In this document: positions 41,703 to 51,406 of the stretch, piece by piece
Position numbering within the stretch: the stretch's first letter is position 1
Layout of the letters: every line of letters starts with the position of its first letter
Source: Clostridium brassicae
GTDB lineage: Bacteria > Bacillota > Clostridia > Clostridiales > Clostridiaceae
DNA length: 64,000 nucleotides
Direction of reading: 5' to 3'
Assembly: GCF_026738875.1 (NCBI RefSeq)
Contig: NZ_JAPQFJ010000008.1
Span: 107,680 to 171,679 of the forward strand
Notes under the pieces: model-generated
Seen by the model: the letters and a program-made list of their open reading frames with translations, nothing else
What the model was told of the DNA's origin: nothing
Database searches by the model: none
Program-made: the position numbers and the translations under genes

Positions 41703-43844
41703 GTGACAACAGTATCAACTAGTTTGCAAATGTTTGACCAAATGACAAGACCTTTGCAACAGGTTACGAATGCATTAAATCTAACAATAAGAGCAATGAA
41801 TGATATGAATGCGGCGGGCAATAGAGACATACGATTAACTAATAGCTTAAATGCTGCTCAGACAGCTACACAAAGAGCTGCTGCTGAATTACAAAGATTA
41901 TCAACTGCGCAGAACAGTGCAACAAATAGTCAAAATCAGCTAAATAATGCATTTAATAGAGGTTCAAATGAGTCTAATGTGTTAATAGGTAAAGTAAAGG
42001 GACTTGTAGGTGCTTATTTAGGATTCCAAGCTGTTAAGAAAGGAATAGATTTAACTATAGGTGGCGCTGCCAGACTAGAACAGCAACTTATTGTTATAAG
42101 TGGTATGTTGGGAAATAAGGATGTAGGGCGAGCTTTTTTTGAAGAATTAAATAAATATGCTAATATAAGTGTTTATGGATTAAAAGAATTTAATGCTATA
42201 ACAAGGTCATTTATACAATTTACCAAAAATACAGATAGTCTTATGAAACTAAATAAAACTGCTGAAAAATTAGCTTTCTTAGATCCAACTCAAGGATTAG
42301 AAGGTGCAGGATTTGCACTTAAAGAAGCCATGAGTGGAGATTTTATGTCTTTACGAAGCAGATTTGGATTTGGTAAGGTTGATGCAGAAATTCTTAAAGC
42401 TTCTAAAAGTATGGATGAATTCATAAATAAGTTTAATAAATTGCTTGCTAAAAAAGGTGCAACTGATAAAGCCCTCCAGGAATTTAACCAATCAGCAGTA
42501 GCACAAATGAATAACTTTAAGTCTAATGTAGAAACTGCATTTTCACAAGCTGCCAATAGTGGGTTAGAAATAGTAAAACCATTGCTTGCTAAAATAAACC
42601 AGGGATTTAAAAACGGAAGTTTTAATACCTTTTTTGGAGGTATAGGGGCAGGATTAAGCCTGATTGTTGGTCTAACGATGAATGTTATAGATGGATTCCA
42701 ATGGATTGGAAATGTAGTAGAAAGCAATTGGAGTATAATTAGTCCTATTATTTGGGGGATTATAGGGTCCTTAATAGTTTATAACGCAACAATGGGAATT
42801 GCCTGGTTAACAACCATAAAAGATGTCACCGCTAAAATTATGCATACTATTGCTTCATGGTCACAAACTGCAGCAGTAATTGCTTTAACATTAGCCCAAG
42901 AAGGTTTAAACGCAGCCTTAGCGATATGTCCCATTACTTGGATTATTATTGCAATAATTATATTAATAGCTTTATTTTATGCGGCCGTAGCAGCAGTAAA
43001 CCATTTTGCAGGGACAAGTGTAAGTGCCACAGGCTTAATTTGTGGAGCATTTATGGCAGGGCTTGCTTTTATAGGTAACTTATTTGTAGCACTTGGCAAC
43101 TTAATATTAGATATTGTGGCTCTAGCTTATAATACATTTGCAAATTTTGCAGAGTTTTTAGCTAATGTATTTGTGGATCCTATAGGGTCGATAGTTAGAT
43201 TATTTGCAGGAATGGCAGATACAGTTTTAGAAATTTTGCAAGGGATAGCATCTGCGATAGATACTATCTTTGGTTCGAATTTGGCGAATGCAGTAAATGG
43301 ATGGAGAGGCAGCTTACAGGGTGCGGTGGACAATTTAGTTGGGGAGCCTAAAATAAAAATTCAACGAATCGACGCTGCTGCACAACATTTCGATAGATTT
43401 GAATATGGGAAAGCCTATAATTCAGGTTATAAAGTTGGGAAAAATATTGAAGAAAAATTCGATATAAATAAGATATTTAATAATATTAAAAAGCCCACAG
43501 CTTCAAAGATGCCCGATTTAGCAGCTTGGAATAAAGCACAAGGTCCAGGGGAACTTACAATGCCTGGAGAAAAAGATAAAAAAAATAAAAATAAAGGGTT
43601 AAAGAATGCAAATAAGCATTTGAAAAATATAGATGATAAAATAGATATTTCTAACGAACATTTAGAAATGATGCGAGATCTTGCAGAAATGGAAAGTGTA
43701 CAAAACTTTGTAACTTTAACTCCAACAGTACAAGTTACAACTGGAGATATTAAAGAAGAAGCTGACATAAATAAAATAATAACTAAAATAGAAACTTACA
43801 TGAAAAATGAATTAGTTAATAGTGCAGAGGGGGTATATAATTAA
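41703..43844 (+). CDS. Tape measure protein
   Basis: 713 aa from GTG 41703 (RBS AGAGGTGAGG); the longer frame would cross the terminator. Helical N-terminus (MFDQMTRPLQQVTNALNLTIRAM), several hydrophobic segments near 310-480 and a charged linker. Sets tail length. The short length fits a tail of roughly 100 nm by the usual rule of thumb, an inference. The C-terminus (IITKIETYMKNEL...GVYN) is shared with two other proteins of this module. Confidence 0.9.
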   Translation: MTTVSTSLQMFDQMTRPLQQVTNALNLTIRAMNDMNAAGNRDIRLTNSLNAAQTATQRAAAELQRLSTAQNSATNSQNQLNNAFNRGSNESNVLIGKVKGLVGAYLGFQAVKKGIDLTIGGAARLEQQLIVISGMLGNKDVGRAFFEELNKYANISVYGLKEFNAITRSFIQFTKNTDSLMKLNKTAEKLAFLDPTQGLEGAGFALKEAMSGDFMSLRSRFGFGKVDAEILKASKSMDEFINKFNKLLAKKGATDKALQEFNQSAVAQMNNFKSNVETAFSQAANSGLEIVKPLLAKINQGFKNGSFNTFFGGIGAGLSLIVGLTMNVIDGFQWIGNVVESNWSIISPIIWGIIGSLIVYNATMGIAWLTTIKDVTAKIMHTIASWSQTAAVIALTLAQEGLNAALAICPITWIIIAIIILIALFYAAVAAVNHFAGTSVSATGLICGAFMAGLAFIGNLFVALGNLILDIVALAYNTFANFAEFLANVFVDPIGSIVRLFAGMADTVLEILQGIASAIDTIFGSNLANAVNGWRGSLQGAVDNLVGEPKIKIQRIDAAAQHFDRFEYGKAYNSGYKVGKNIEEKFDINKIFNNIKKPTASKMPDLAAWNKAQGPGELTMPGEKDKKNKNKGLKNANKHLKNIDDKIDISNEHLEMMRDLAEMESVQNFVTLTPTVQVTTGDIKEEADINKIITKIETYMKNELVNSAEGVYN

Positions 43845-44533
43845 TGGCTTATAAAATATATTTAGGAATTAATGATGGTGAAGAGGGATTTACCCTTCCT
43901 GTACTACCAGAAAAAATCGAATTTAATGAAGATGGAGACAACAAAACATATGACATTATTAATTTAGGAGAGATAAATATAATCAATAAACCTAAGTTGA
44001 TGGAAATAAGTTTTGAAAGTTTCTTTCCTAAACATAAAGGACCTTATGTAAGCTCGGAGAAGTTATTCTCTCCGAGTTTTTATATTAATAAAATTAGGGA
44101 ATGGAGAGAAAAACAAAAAAAGATAAGATTTATATTTGTAGGAAGTCCGCTTGAGGTTAATGACTTATTTACAATAGAAAATTTTAAACCTTATGAGGAA
44201 GGTGGAGAGGTTGGGGATATACACTATTCTATAGAACTTAAGAGATATAAAAATTATGCTGCTAAAAAAGTAGTTATAGCAACACAGAAAACTGTTTTAG
44301 CTAATCAGTCTCAAGTTAAAAAGAAAAGTGTGATAGCAAGTTCTAAGCCTACAAGACCTAATACTAAAAGTTATCCTAAAACACACACAGTTAGCGGCAA
44401 TGATACATTGTGGCACATTGCTAAAAGGTATTTAGGAAATGGAGCTAGATGGAAAGAAATTTATAATTTGAATAAAGATAAGATTAAGAATCCTAACTTA
44501 ATATATACAGGACAAGTTTTAAGGCTTCCGTAG
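43844..44533 (+). CDS. xkdP: LysM-domain tail protein (XkdP-like)
   Basis: 229 aa. N-terminal part LPVLPEKIEFNEDGDNKTYDIINLGEI is the XkdP/DUF domain; C-terminal LysM (TVSGNDTLWHIAKRYLGNG ... NLIYTGQVLRLP, about 182-229) binds peptidoglycan during entry. It abuts the tape measure gene. Confidence 0.9.
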   Translation: MAYKIYLGINDGEEGFTLPVLPEKIEFNEDGDNKTYDIINLGEINIINKPKLMEISFESFFPKHKGPYVSSEKLFSPSFYINKIREWREKQKKIRFIFVGSPLEVNDLFTIENFKPYEEGGEVGDIHYSIELKRYKNYAAKKVVIATQKTVLANQSQVKKKSVIASSKPTRPNTKSYPKTHTVSGNDTLWHIAKRYLGNGARWKEIYNLNKDKIKNPNLIYTGQVLRLP

Positions 44534-44549
44534 AGAGGTGTTTAAATAA

Positions 44550-45524
44550 ATGCAAATACAACTATTGTTGGATAATAAAAAAGGAGAGATATTTGACATA
44601 TCTGAATTAGTAAGTGAAGTTACTTGGAAAACACAAAGAAAAGGTAAGCCATCTAGCCTAGAATTTAAAGTTTTGAAAGATGAATCAATCTCTATAAATA
44701 ATGGTGATGTAATAAGCTTCAAAGTAGATAACAATAAAGTGTTCTATGGATATATTTTTGAAAATGGCGGCAGCAAAAACCATGATATAAAAATAATAGC
44801 TTATGACCAACTTAGGTATTTGTTAAGCAATGACACTTATGTGTTTAAAAATAAAAAAGCGAGCCAAATAATTAGCCAGATTGCTAAAGATGTTGGATTA
44901 AGAATAGGAACTATAGAAGATACAACATATACAATTTCAAGTCTATTAGAAGATGATAAAAAACTCTTAGATATAATCTATAGCTCATTAGATAAAACAC
45001 TAATGGCAACTAAAAAAAGCTATGTTTTATATGATGATTTTGGATATTTAAACTTAAGAAATATAAATAATATGAGGCAGGAAGTAATGATTTCTGATGA
45101 AAATAATCTTGGTGATTATGATTGGAAAAAGAGTATAGATAGCGACACTTATAACAGGGTTAAAATTGTTAGAGATAATAAAGATACTAAAGGCAGAGAT
45201 GTATACATTGCACAAGATAGTAAGAATATTGCTAAATGGGGAAGGCTTCAATACTATAAGAAAGTAGATGAAAAATTAAATAAGGCACAGGTACAAGAAA
45301 TAGTAAATTCTACTTTAGAACTTAAAAACAGAGAAACTAGGACTTTGAACCTTAAGGATGTAGTGAGTACAGATATAGCTGAAGATTTAAAACTACGTGG
45401 TGGATCTGGTGTTTATGTAGAAATTATAGATATAGGTGTTAGCCATTATTTTGTCATTGAAGAAGCTACGCATAAATTTGAAAAAGGTAATTTAGTTATG
45501 GATTTTGATTTAAAGGCGGTGTGA
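44550..45524 (+). CDS. xkdQ: Baseplate hub protein (XkdQ-like)
   Basis: 324 aa. GDVISFKVDNNKVFYGYIFENG and LLSNDTYVFKNKKASQIISQIAKDVGL are the gp27/XkdQ hub pattern. Sits at the tail tip and holds the LysM protein and spike. The stop overlaps the next ATG. Confidence 0.88.
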   Translation: MQIQLLLDNKKGEIFDISELVSEVTWKTQRKGKPSSLEFKVLKDESISINNGDVISFKVDNNKVFYGYIFENGGSKNHDIKIIAYDQLRYLLSNDTYVFKNKKASQIISQIAKDVGLRIGTIEDTTYTISSLLEDDKKLLDIIYSSLDKTLMATKKSYVLYDDFGYLNLRNINNMRQEVMISDENNLGDYDWKKSIDSDTYNRVKIVRDNKDTKGRDVYIAQDSKNIAKWGRLQYYKKVDEKLNKAQVQEIVNSTLELKNRETRTLNLKDVVSTDIAEDLKLRGGSGVYVEIIDIGVSHYFVIEEATHKFEKGNLVMDFDLKAV

Positions 45525-45868
45525 TGATGGGGATGTTAGATATTATAAAAGAAGCAAGTATGGGGGCAGTAGGTGCTAGTAATCCAGTAAGTATTTTATT
45601 TGGAAAAGTATTAAGTACAGATGATTTTAAAATAAAAGTGGACCAAAAGCTTGTGCTAGATAAAGACTTTTTTATTATTCCTGAAAGCTTAACTAGGTAT
45701 GAAGTAGATTTAAAACATACTCATGATTATAAAGACAATTCTGTTACTAATTTAAACACATCTTTAGATAAGTTGGTAATTAGAGAAGGTTTAAAACAAG
45801 GGGATAAAGTTTTATTGCTTAGAGTCCAAGGTGGACAGCAATACGTTATTTTAGATAAGGTGGTGTAA
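45524..45868 (+). CDS. xkdR: Baseplate protein DUF2577 (XkdR-like)
   Basis: 114 aa. SNPVSILFGKVLSTDDFKI and RVQGGQQYVILDKV with an OB-like centre fit DUF2577. Spike-adjacent baseplate part. Start ATG 45524 overlaps the hub stop (GTGATG). Confidence 0.85.
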   Translation: MMGMLDIIKEASMGAVGASNPVSILFGKVLSTDDFKIKVDQKLVLDKDFFIIPESLTRYEVDLKHTHDYKDNSVTNLNTSLDKLVIREGLKQGDKVLLLRVQGGQQYVILDKVV

Positions 45869-45869
45869 T

Positions 45870-46283
45870 ATGAGTGAGGTTAGTATATTACCACAAGGAG
45901 CTACTTTAGGAACAAATTTAAGTATAGAACAGGCAGTAATACAACCTAGCAAAACATATAAAATAAAAGATGGAAGGATACAAGGCTTCATAGATGAACT
46001 TGAAGCATTAAAACAATCCATAGAACTTATTTTATGCATTGAAAGATATGAGTACTTAATATATAGCTGGAACTATGGAAGTGAATTAAAAGGGCTTATA
46101 ACTATAGATAAAGGCATAGCAGAGAGTGAATTTAAGAGAAGGGTTAAGGAAGCTTTAAGTCAAGATGATAGAATAAAAAATGTAGATAATTTTATATTTG
46201 AGTATGAAGAAGATAGTGTTCTTGCAGAGTTCACTATCTTTTCTATTTATGGAGAATTTCCTATAGAAAGGAGGTTTAAGTGA
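45870..46283 (+). CDS. xkdS: Baseplate wedge protein DUF2634 (XkdS-like)
   Basis: 137 aa. KTYKIKDGRIQGFIDELEALKQSIELIL and YEYLIYSWNYGSEL match XkdS, the gp25-like wedge component. Confidence 0.88.
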   Translation: MSEVSILPQGATLGTNLSIEQAVIQPSKTYKIKDGRIQGFIDELEALKQSIELILCIERYEYLIYSWNYGSELKGLITIDKGIAESEFKRRVKEALSQDDRIKNVDNFIFEYEEDSVLAEFTIFSIYGEFPIERRFK

Positions 46284-47377
46284 TGTTTGAGCAAAACACT
46301 GAAGAAGCTATCCTTAAAAGAATGATGAACAGAGTACCTGATACCCTAGATAAAAGAGAAGGGTCTATAATTTATAATGCATTAGCACCTGCAGCACAAG
46401 AAGTTGCAAAGATGTATTCAGATATGGACTATTTTTTAAAATGTACTTTTGTAAGCCCTGATATGCCAGAAGAATATTTGGATCTAAGAGTTGCAGAAGA
46501 AGGGCTTAAAAGAGAGATGGCTACATCTTCTATAAAGAAAGCTTATTTTTATGGACAGGAAAATGAGTCTATAGATGTACCTATCGGAAGTAGGTTTTCT
46601 ATTGAAGACTTTGACTTTATAGTTACAGAAAAAATTTCAACTGGAGTTTTTAAAATGAAGTGTGAATCCTTAGGAGTAGAATCTAATTCTATAACAGGCC
46701 AACTAATACCAATAGAATATATAGAAGGTTTATCTATTGCTACATTAGGAGAATTATTAATACCTGGAGAAGATGAAGAGAATAATTTAAGTTTATTTAA
46801 TAGATATATAGAGCATCTTAATGAGAAACCTTATGGTGGTAACATAGCGGATTATAAAATTAATACTAGAGCCATTGAAGGGGTTGGAACTGTAAAGGTA
46901 TTTCCTATATGGAATGGTGGAGGAACTATAAAAATAGTATTTTTAGATAGTGATTATAGTGTTCCTACCAAAGAATTAATAGATAAGGTGCAAACTACTT
47001 TAGATCCAGTATCAAACCAAGGTAAAGGATTAGGAATTGCTCCAGTAGGACATGTGGTTACTGTATTAGGTTCTAAAAATATAGAAATAACTATAGAAAC
47101 AAAGCTTCTTTTAAAGAGAGGACTTACTATTGGCCAAGTTCAAGAAGATATTAAAAAAATTATAAATGAATATTTGAAACAACTTAGAAAACAATGGCAT
47201 GAAGAGGATAACACAATAGTTAGAATAAGTCAGATTGAAGCAAGAATTTTAAATGTAGAGGGTGTTGCAGATCTATTTAATACTAAGATAAATGGTAAAG
47301 AAGAGAATTTATCTTTAGAAAGTGTAGAAGTTCCTTCTCTAAAAGAGGTGATATTAAATGAAAAAGAAATTAATTGA
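46283..47377 (+). CDS. xkdT: Baseplate J-like protein (XkdT-like)
   Basis: 364 aa from ATG 46283 (RBS AAAGGAGGT, overlaps stop by TGATG). Baseplate_J domain: RVPDTLDKREGSIIYNALAPAA near the start, KAYFYGQENESIDVPIGSRFS, and GGNIADYKINTRAIEGVGTVKVFP. A wedge part that holds fibres. Confidence 0.92.
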   Translation: MFEQNTEEAILKRMMNRVPDTLDKREGSIIYNALAPAAQEVAKMYSDMDYFLKCTFVSPDMPEEYLDLRVAEEGLKREMATSSIKKAYFYGQENESIDVPIGSRFSIEDFDFIVTEKISTGVFKMKCESLGVESNSITGQLIPIEYIEGLSIATLGELLIPGEDEENNLSLFNRYIEHLNEKPYGGNIADYKINTRAIEGVGTVKVFPIWNGGGTIKIVFLDSDYSVPTKELIDKVQTTLDPVSNQGKGLGIAPVGHVVTVLGSKNIEITIETKLLLKRGLTIGQVQEDIKKIINEYLKQLRKQWHEEDNTIVRISQIEARILNVEGVADLFNTKINGKEENLSLESVEVPSLKEVILNEKEIN

Positions 47378-47984
47378 TTTTTTACCACCAGAGATTGCTA
47401 ATATAAGAGATTTTAAAGAAATAATGGATACTGAAAATATAGAGATAGAATTAATTGAAAAAGTACAACAAAGAATTCTAAAAGAAAATTTTATAGATAC
47501 TGCAACAGAATACGGTATAAAACATCAGGAAAAGTTATTTAAAATTAAAGCTGATTTAGTAAATGATACATTAGAATTTAGAAAGCTAAGAATTAAAAAT
47601 AGAAAAATGGATAAGATGCCTATAACACAGAAAGCGCTTGAATTAAAGTTAAAAAACTTATTTGGTGAAGGTAATTACAAAGTTGAAGTACTTAATGATG
47701 AATATGTATTAAAAGTAGAAATAAACACTTTTGATTGGAGTATGTTTAATGAGATAGTGGATAACTTTAGAAATATTATACCTTGTAATATGCTGCTTAA
47801 TTCTTCATTAGTACAAAAAATAAATTCTAATATTTATTACGTTAGTGTAATAACAAGTGGTGAAGAAATAACTGTATATCCATGGATGCCTAAAGATATA
47901 ACATCTAGAGGTAAAGTTAATATAGCTATGGGCGGTAATATAGGAGTAGAAAATATAACAGTATATCCTAGGAAGGAGGCTTAA
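47358..47984 (+). CDS. xkdU: Baseplate protein DUF2313 (XkdU-like)
   Basis: 208 aa. LIDFLPPEIANIRDFKEIMDTE and RKLRIKNRKMDKMPITQKALEL match XkdU. Overlaps xkdT by 20 bp. Joins wedge to fibres. Confidence 0.88.
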   Translation: MKKKLIDFLPPEIANIRDFKEIMDTENIEIELIEKVQQRILKENFIDTATEYGIKHQEKLFKIKADLVNDTLEFRKLRIKNRKMDKMPITQKALELKLKNLFGEGNYKVEVLNDEYVLKVEINTFDWSMFNEIVDNFRNIIPCNMLLNSSLVQKINSNIYYVSVITSGEEITVYPWMPKDITSRGKVNIAMGGNIGVENITVYPRKEA

Positions 47985-47987
47985 TTA

Positions 47988-48611
47988 ATGGCAGAGCAAT
48001 TTTACACACTACTAACTAAAATAGGTAAAGCGAAAATAGCTAATGCAACTGCATTAGGAAACAAAGTTAATTTTGCAACTCTTAAAGTTGGAGATGGTAA
48101 AGGGAAATATTATAATCCAACAGAAGAACAAGAAGATTTAGTTAATGAAGTATGGCAGGGGAATATAAATTCTATTAGGGTAGATGAGGATAATCCTAAC
48201 TGGGTAGTTATAGAAGTTATAATACCAAGTTCCATTGGCGGGTTTATGATACGTGAAGCTGGAATTTTTGATGATGAAAATAACATGATAGCCATAGGAA
48301 AATATCCAGAAACATATAAGCCTCAAGCCCAAGATGGAAGTACAAAAGATTTAGTTATAAAAATGATTTTAGAAGTAAGCAATACATCTTCGGTAACTCT
48401 TAAAATAGATCCTACAGTTATATTAGCTACTCAAAAAGACATACAACTTTTGAGCAATAATTTGAATGATTTTAAGAAATCTGTTGAGTCATCATTGTCT
48501 GATATGGCGACAAATAAGCAAGATAAAATATTAAAAGATGAAACTATAACCGCAAAGTATGAATTAGTTGTAAAAAATGGTAGACCATATTTGAAGGTGG
48601 TGGCTGTATGA
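47988..48611 (+). CDS. Tail fibre / collar protein
   Basis: 207 aa. AEQFYTLLTKIGKAKIANATALG and GGFMIREAGIFDDENNMIAIGKYP are the N-terminal attachment domain of phage tail-collar fibres; the end (VVKNGRPYLKVV) is short. Host-binding tip must come from this or the next gene. RBS AAGGAGG. Confidence 0.88.
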   Translation: MAEQFYTLLTKIGKAKIANATALGNKVNFATLKVGDGKGKYYNPTEEQEDLVNEVWQGNINSIRVDEDNPNWVVIEVIIPSSIGGFMIREAGIFDDENNMIAIGKYPETYKPQAQDGSTKDLVIKMILEVSNTSSVTLKIDPTVILATQKDIQLLSNNLNDFKKSVESSLSDMATNKQDKILKDETITAKYELVVKNGRPYLKVVAV

Positions 48612-49270
48612 ATGTAGGAGATTTAATTCCTATTGGTAGAAGTGGCAATGCAAAGACTAATGAAGTATTACAAGACAAAACATTTAGCAGTAATGATGGT
48701 ACTGACTTAGTTGGAACTATGCCTAATATGGGAAGTAAAATAATAACTCCCACAACTTATACTCAAACTTTTAGGAATGGTTATTATGATCTTATTAAAG
48801 TAAATGGGGATTCTAATTTGAAACCAGAAAACATTAGAAATGGAACTAGTGTTTTTGGAGTTCAGGGGAACGCGATTGTTTTAAATAAAGGTGTAAATAC
48901 TGCTACGATTTTGGATGACAATACAATTAAAACTATATCTAGTAATTATGAGACATTTTATAAATTAAAAGTTTCTGTAGACGGAACTTTTAATATTTTA
49001 TTAAAAGTTGATATGACAACAAATACTGCTAATGAAAGAGCATTATCTCTAATATTATTTAAAAATAATAATGCTGTAGTTGCAGTATCTTATCCTGTGA
49101 CAACTAGTAATGGAGTTATATATACTTTTGATAGAGACATAACATTAAATAAAAATGATATTATAAGTATACAAATGAAAAAATTTTTAGGATATAGTAC
49201 TGAAAGGATTAAAGCAATTTCATTTACACTTAATTTAAAAGAAGTAGAACTATTAGAGGTGATAACATGA
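48608..49270 (+). CDS. Tail fibre distal part, probable receptor-binding protein
   Basis: 220 aa, overlaps the fibre gene by 4 bp. N-terminal repeats of the fibre linker kind (NVGDLIPIGRSGNAKTNEV, VLQDKTFSSNDGTDLVGTMPN, LKPENIRNGTSVFGVQG), then a jelly-roll-like beta domain (about 95-215). By place and pattern it may bind the cell surface. Inference. Confidence 0.65.
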   Translation: MNVGDLIPIGRSGNAKTNEVLQDKTFSSNDGTDLVGTMPNMGSKIITPTTYTQTFRNGYYDLIKVNGDSNLKPENIRNGTSVFGVQGNAIVLNKGVNTATILDDNTIKTISSNYETFYKLKVSVDGTFNILLKVDMTTNTANERALSLILFKNNNAVVAVSYPVTTSNGVIYTFDRDITLNKNDIISIQMKKFLGYSTERIKAISFTLNLKEVELLEVIT

Positions 49271-49569
49271 AAAGAAGAATAATCTATAAAGAAAATAAAT
49301 TAACAAGAGAAACAGAAATTATTTGCATAGAAATTGCAGATAAATTAGAAAATATAGAATTGAAGTATTTAGATTTAGACTATGAACAGTATAAGTACAA
49401 GTTTGACAGAGTTAAAAAAATGCATGTTGAGAATGGAAAAATAGTTTTTGATGAATTATATCCAGATGTAAATAAAGAATTAGAAAAACAATTATTAGAT
49501 ACACAAGAAATTATAATAAATCAAAAATATAAAGAATTAGTAGGAGGATTAAAAGATGAAACTATATGA
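49267..49569 (+). CDS. Small tail-end protein, unknown
   Basis: 100 aa, overlaps the fibre gene by 4 bp (ATGA). Charged, with YKENKLTRETEIICIEIADKLENIE. It takes the place of the XkdW-type gene of PBSX phages. Confidence 0.6.
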   Translation: MKRRIIYKENKLTRETEIICIEIADKLENIELKYLDLDYEQYKYKFDRVKKMHVENGKIVFDELYPDVNKELEKQLLDTQEIIINQKYKELVGGLKDETI

Positions 49570-49753
49570 TATATTAAAAAATTTAATCGATCATAAAAGA
49601 TTTGAAAAGGAAGATATGACAAAGAAGTTAAATGTATTTTATACTTTTAATCAAATTACTTTAGAAGAATATACAGAGCTTATGCAAAAAGTAAATCCAA
49701 GATTAGAGGAAAATAAAACAGAAGAGGTTAAAGAAGAAACAGCTGCACAATAG
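49556..49753 (+). CDS. XkdX-like small protein
   Basis: 65 aa. MKLYDILKNLIDHKRFEKEDMTKKLNVFY and FNQITLEEYTELM recall XkdX proteins (short helix proteins ending the tail operon). RBS TAGGAGG. Acidic Glu/Lys tail. Confidence 0.6.
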   Translation: MKLYDILKNLIDHKRFEKEDMTKKLNVFYTFNQITLEEYTELMQKVNPRLEENKTEEVKEETAAQ

Positions 49754-49852
49754 GTATAGATTATGTATATTTGTAGTTATTAATAACCACTAGTGTGTAT
49801 TTATAAATTTTAGTATGTATTGTATAATCTTCCTAAAAGGGGGAGATGGTAC

Positions 49853-50011
49853 ATGGCTACAATAAAAAAGAATATAACAGTAGATGAAAAGGTCTATGAA
49901 AAGTTTATAGCAATTGCAGAAAAAAAAGGTATTAAATTTTCTACTTGGATTAATTTACAACTTAAAAATTTTGTAGACCAAGAGGAGGAATTAAACAAAC
50001 ACAACAAATAA
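49853..50011 (+). CDS. Ribbon-helix-helix-like small protein, possible antitoxin
   Basis: 52 aa from ATG 49853 (RBS GGGGGAGATGG). ATIKKNITVDEKVYEKFIAIAEKKG then ISTWINLQLKNF-like helix matches RHH/Arc-type folds. A TATAAT at 49822 and AT-rich region upstream suggest a separate promoter. It is followed 38 bp later by a larger unknown gene, the usual layout of an antitoxin-effector pair. Confidence 0.6.
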   Translation: MATIKKNITVDEKVYEKFIAIAEKKGIKFSTWINLQLKNFVDQEEELNKHNK

Positions 50012-50049
50012 GAAATTTATCTAAGATAAATTTACAATGGAGGGAGCCT

Positions 50050-50904
50050 ATGACATTTTATACTGAAAGACAAGGTCTTTGGAATAAAAATTTTAAAATT
50101 AGCCTTAGTGATTTAAAAGAATATTTTATACAAACATATATTTATTTTTTAAAGAAGGACTACTTCGAAATTGCATTTAGAGGATTATATAAAAATAATA
50201 AATTAGTACTAGCCCCAACTATGAAACCAAGCCCAGAAATATATTTGTTAAAACATCTTCATAACAATAAAGTTTATCCAATAGATGAACATTACAATAG
50301 ATATAGTAAAGGAGACTTATTTTCAGTTATAGAAATATTGTATGAACATATTGGTAAAATAGATTCTGACGCATTAAGTCCTTATGAATATGATGACTTA
50401 ATAAAGGATGAAGCACAAAAAGAATTTAGAGAACATATAAATAGTTTTCTTAGGTTTTATGAAGATGGATATTTTTTAGATAATAAGGGACATGTAATAG
50501 TTTTGCCAAATGATGGTCTATTAGATTTAATACAAAAAGAATGTCCTAAGAATATAACAGATAACATTGTTGAAAAAATAAGAAGTGCAATAAAAATGTA
50601 TTTTAGTTTTTCTTCAACATTAGTAGAAAAGCAAAAAGCTATAGCTGTGCTTGCTGATGTTATGGAACCACTAAGGGAAGATATGAAAGAAATATTTAAT
50701 AGTGAATGGAATTTCAATAAGAATAAGCATGATAAATTAATTTTTAATATAGTAAATAATTTTGAAATAAGGCATGAAGACAAGCCTAATAAAAATCAAA
50801 ACAAAGAATATGATAAATCTATTTGGTATGAATGGATGTTTCATTACTATTTATCAACGATATACGCTTATTATAGACTTAAGCAAACATATACTGAAAG
50901 CTAA
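50050..50904 (+). CDS. Putative abortive-infection-type protein
   Basis: 284 aa, soluble. The last 90 residues (LIFNIVNNFEIRHEDKP ... YEWMFHYYLSTIYAYYRL) resemble the C-terminal helices of AbiJ/HEPN-like abortive infection proteins with the NNF-x-IRH motif. The rest is not recognised. No catalytic residue can be fixed. Its place between tail and lysis genes with an RHH gene before it and its own terminator suggests lysogenic cargo against other phages. Confidence 0.5.
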   Translation: MTFYTERQGLWNKNFKISLSDLKEYFIQTYIYFLKKDYFEIAFRGLYKNNKLVLAPTMKPSPEIYLLKHLHNNKVYPIDEHYNRYSKGDLFSVIEILYEHIGKIDSDALSPYEYDDLIKDEAQKEFREHINSFLRFYEDGYFLDNKGHVIVLPNDGLLDLIQKECPKNITDNIVEKIRSAIKMYFSFSSTLVEKQKAIAVLADVMEPLREDMKEIFNSEWNFNKNKHDKLIFNIVNNFEIRHEDKPNKNQNKEYDKSIWYEWMFHYYLSTIYAYYRLKQTYTES

Positions 50905-50905
50905 T

Positions 50906-50936
50906 CTAAGGACACTCTATTGAGTGCCTTTTTTAT
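50906..50936 (+). terminator. Terminator after abi-like gene
   Basis: AAGG(A)CACTC/GAGTGCCTT stem with TATT loop and six Ts. Confidence 0.8.
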
Positions 50937-51019
50937 ATCTATAAATAATTATAAGTGTAAATAAATACTTATAAATACCTGTTTATGGATATTTTTGGTT
51001 ATAGGTATATGATACGTCA

Positions 51020-51256
51020 TTGGCAGTCCATAGAACTAATAAGGATGGGGAAATAATAATAGATAAACCATCAAAAAAAGTTGTTAGGGAAAGGGACATT
51101 GGTGATACACCAAGTAAAGATTATGCAAGGGATTATACTATTGATAATATTGAGTTAATAGTAGAATATAGGGATGAGATTAAACGAAAATCAAAATTAG
51201 GACAATATATCTTAAGAGACGAAGAGCTAGATGATATGTTATACAGTAAAAAATAG
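51020..51256 (+). CDS. Small charged protein, unknown
   Basis: 78 aa from TTG 51020, weak start (no clear RBS). Charged throughout (DKPSKKVVRERDIGDTPSKDYARDY). Terminator follows. Low certainty for the start, better for the frame. Confidence 0.45.
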   Translation: MAVHRTNKDGEIIIDKPSKKVVRERDIGDTPSKDYARDYTIDNIELIVEYRDEIKRKSKLGQYILRDEELDDMLYSKK

Positions 51257-51260
51257 AAAT

Positions 51261-51291
51261 AAAAAAGCCAACTATACAGTTGGTTTTTTTA
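51261..51291 (+). terminator. Strong terminator
   Basis: AAAAGCCAACT/AGTTGGTTTTT with atac loop and T7 run. Confidence 0.9.
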
Positions 51292-51406
51292 TTTAAAAAC
51301 GATTTGCAAATGGTGTAGTAAGTGAATTTAATAACAATATATATAAAACAAATAAAAAACAGTCTTTTGTTGGTTTATACACGAAATATATTTAGGAGGA
51401 TATATA

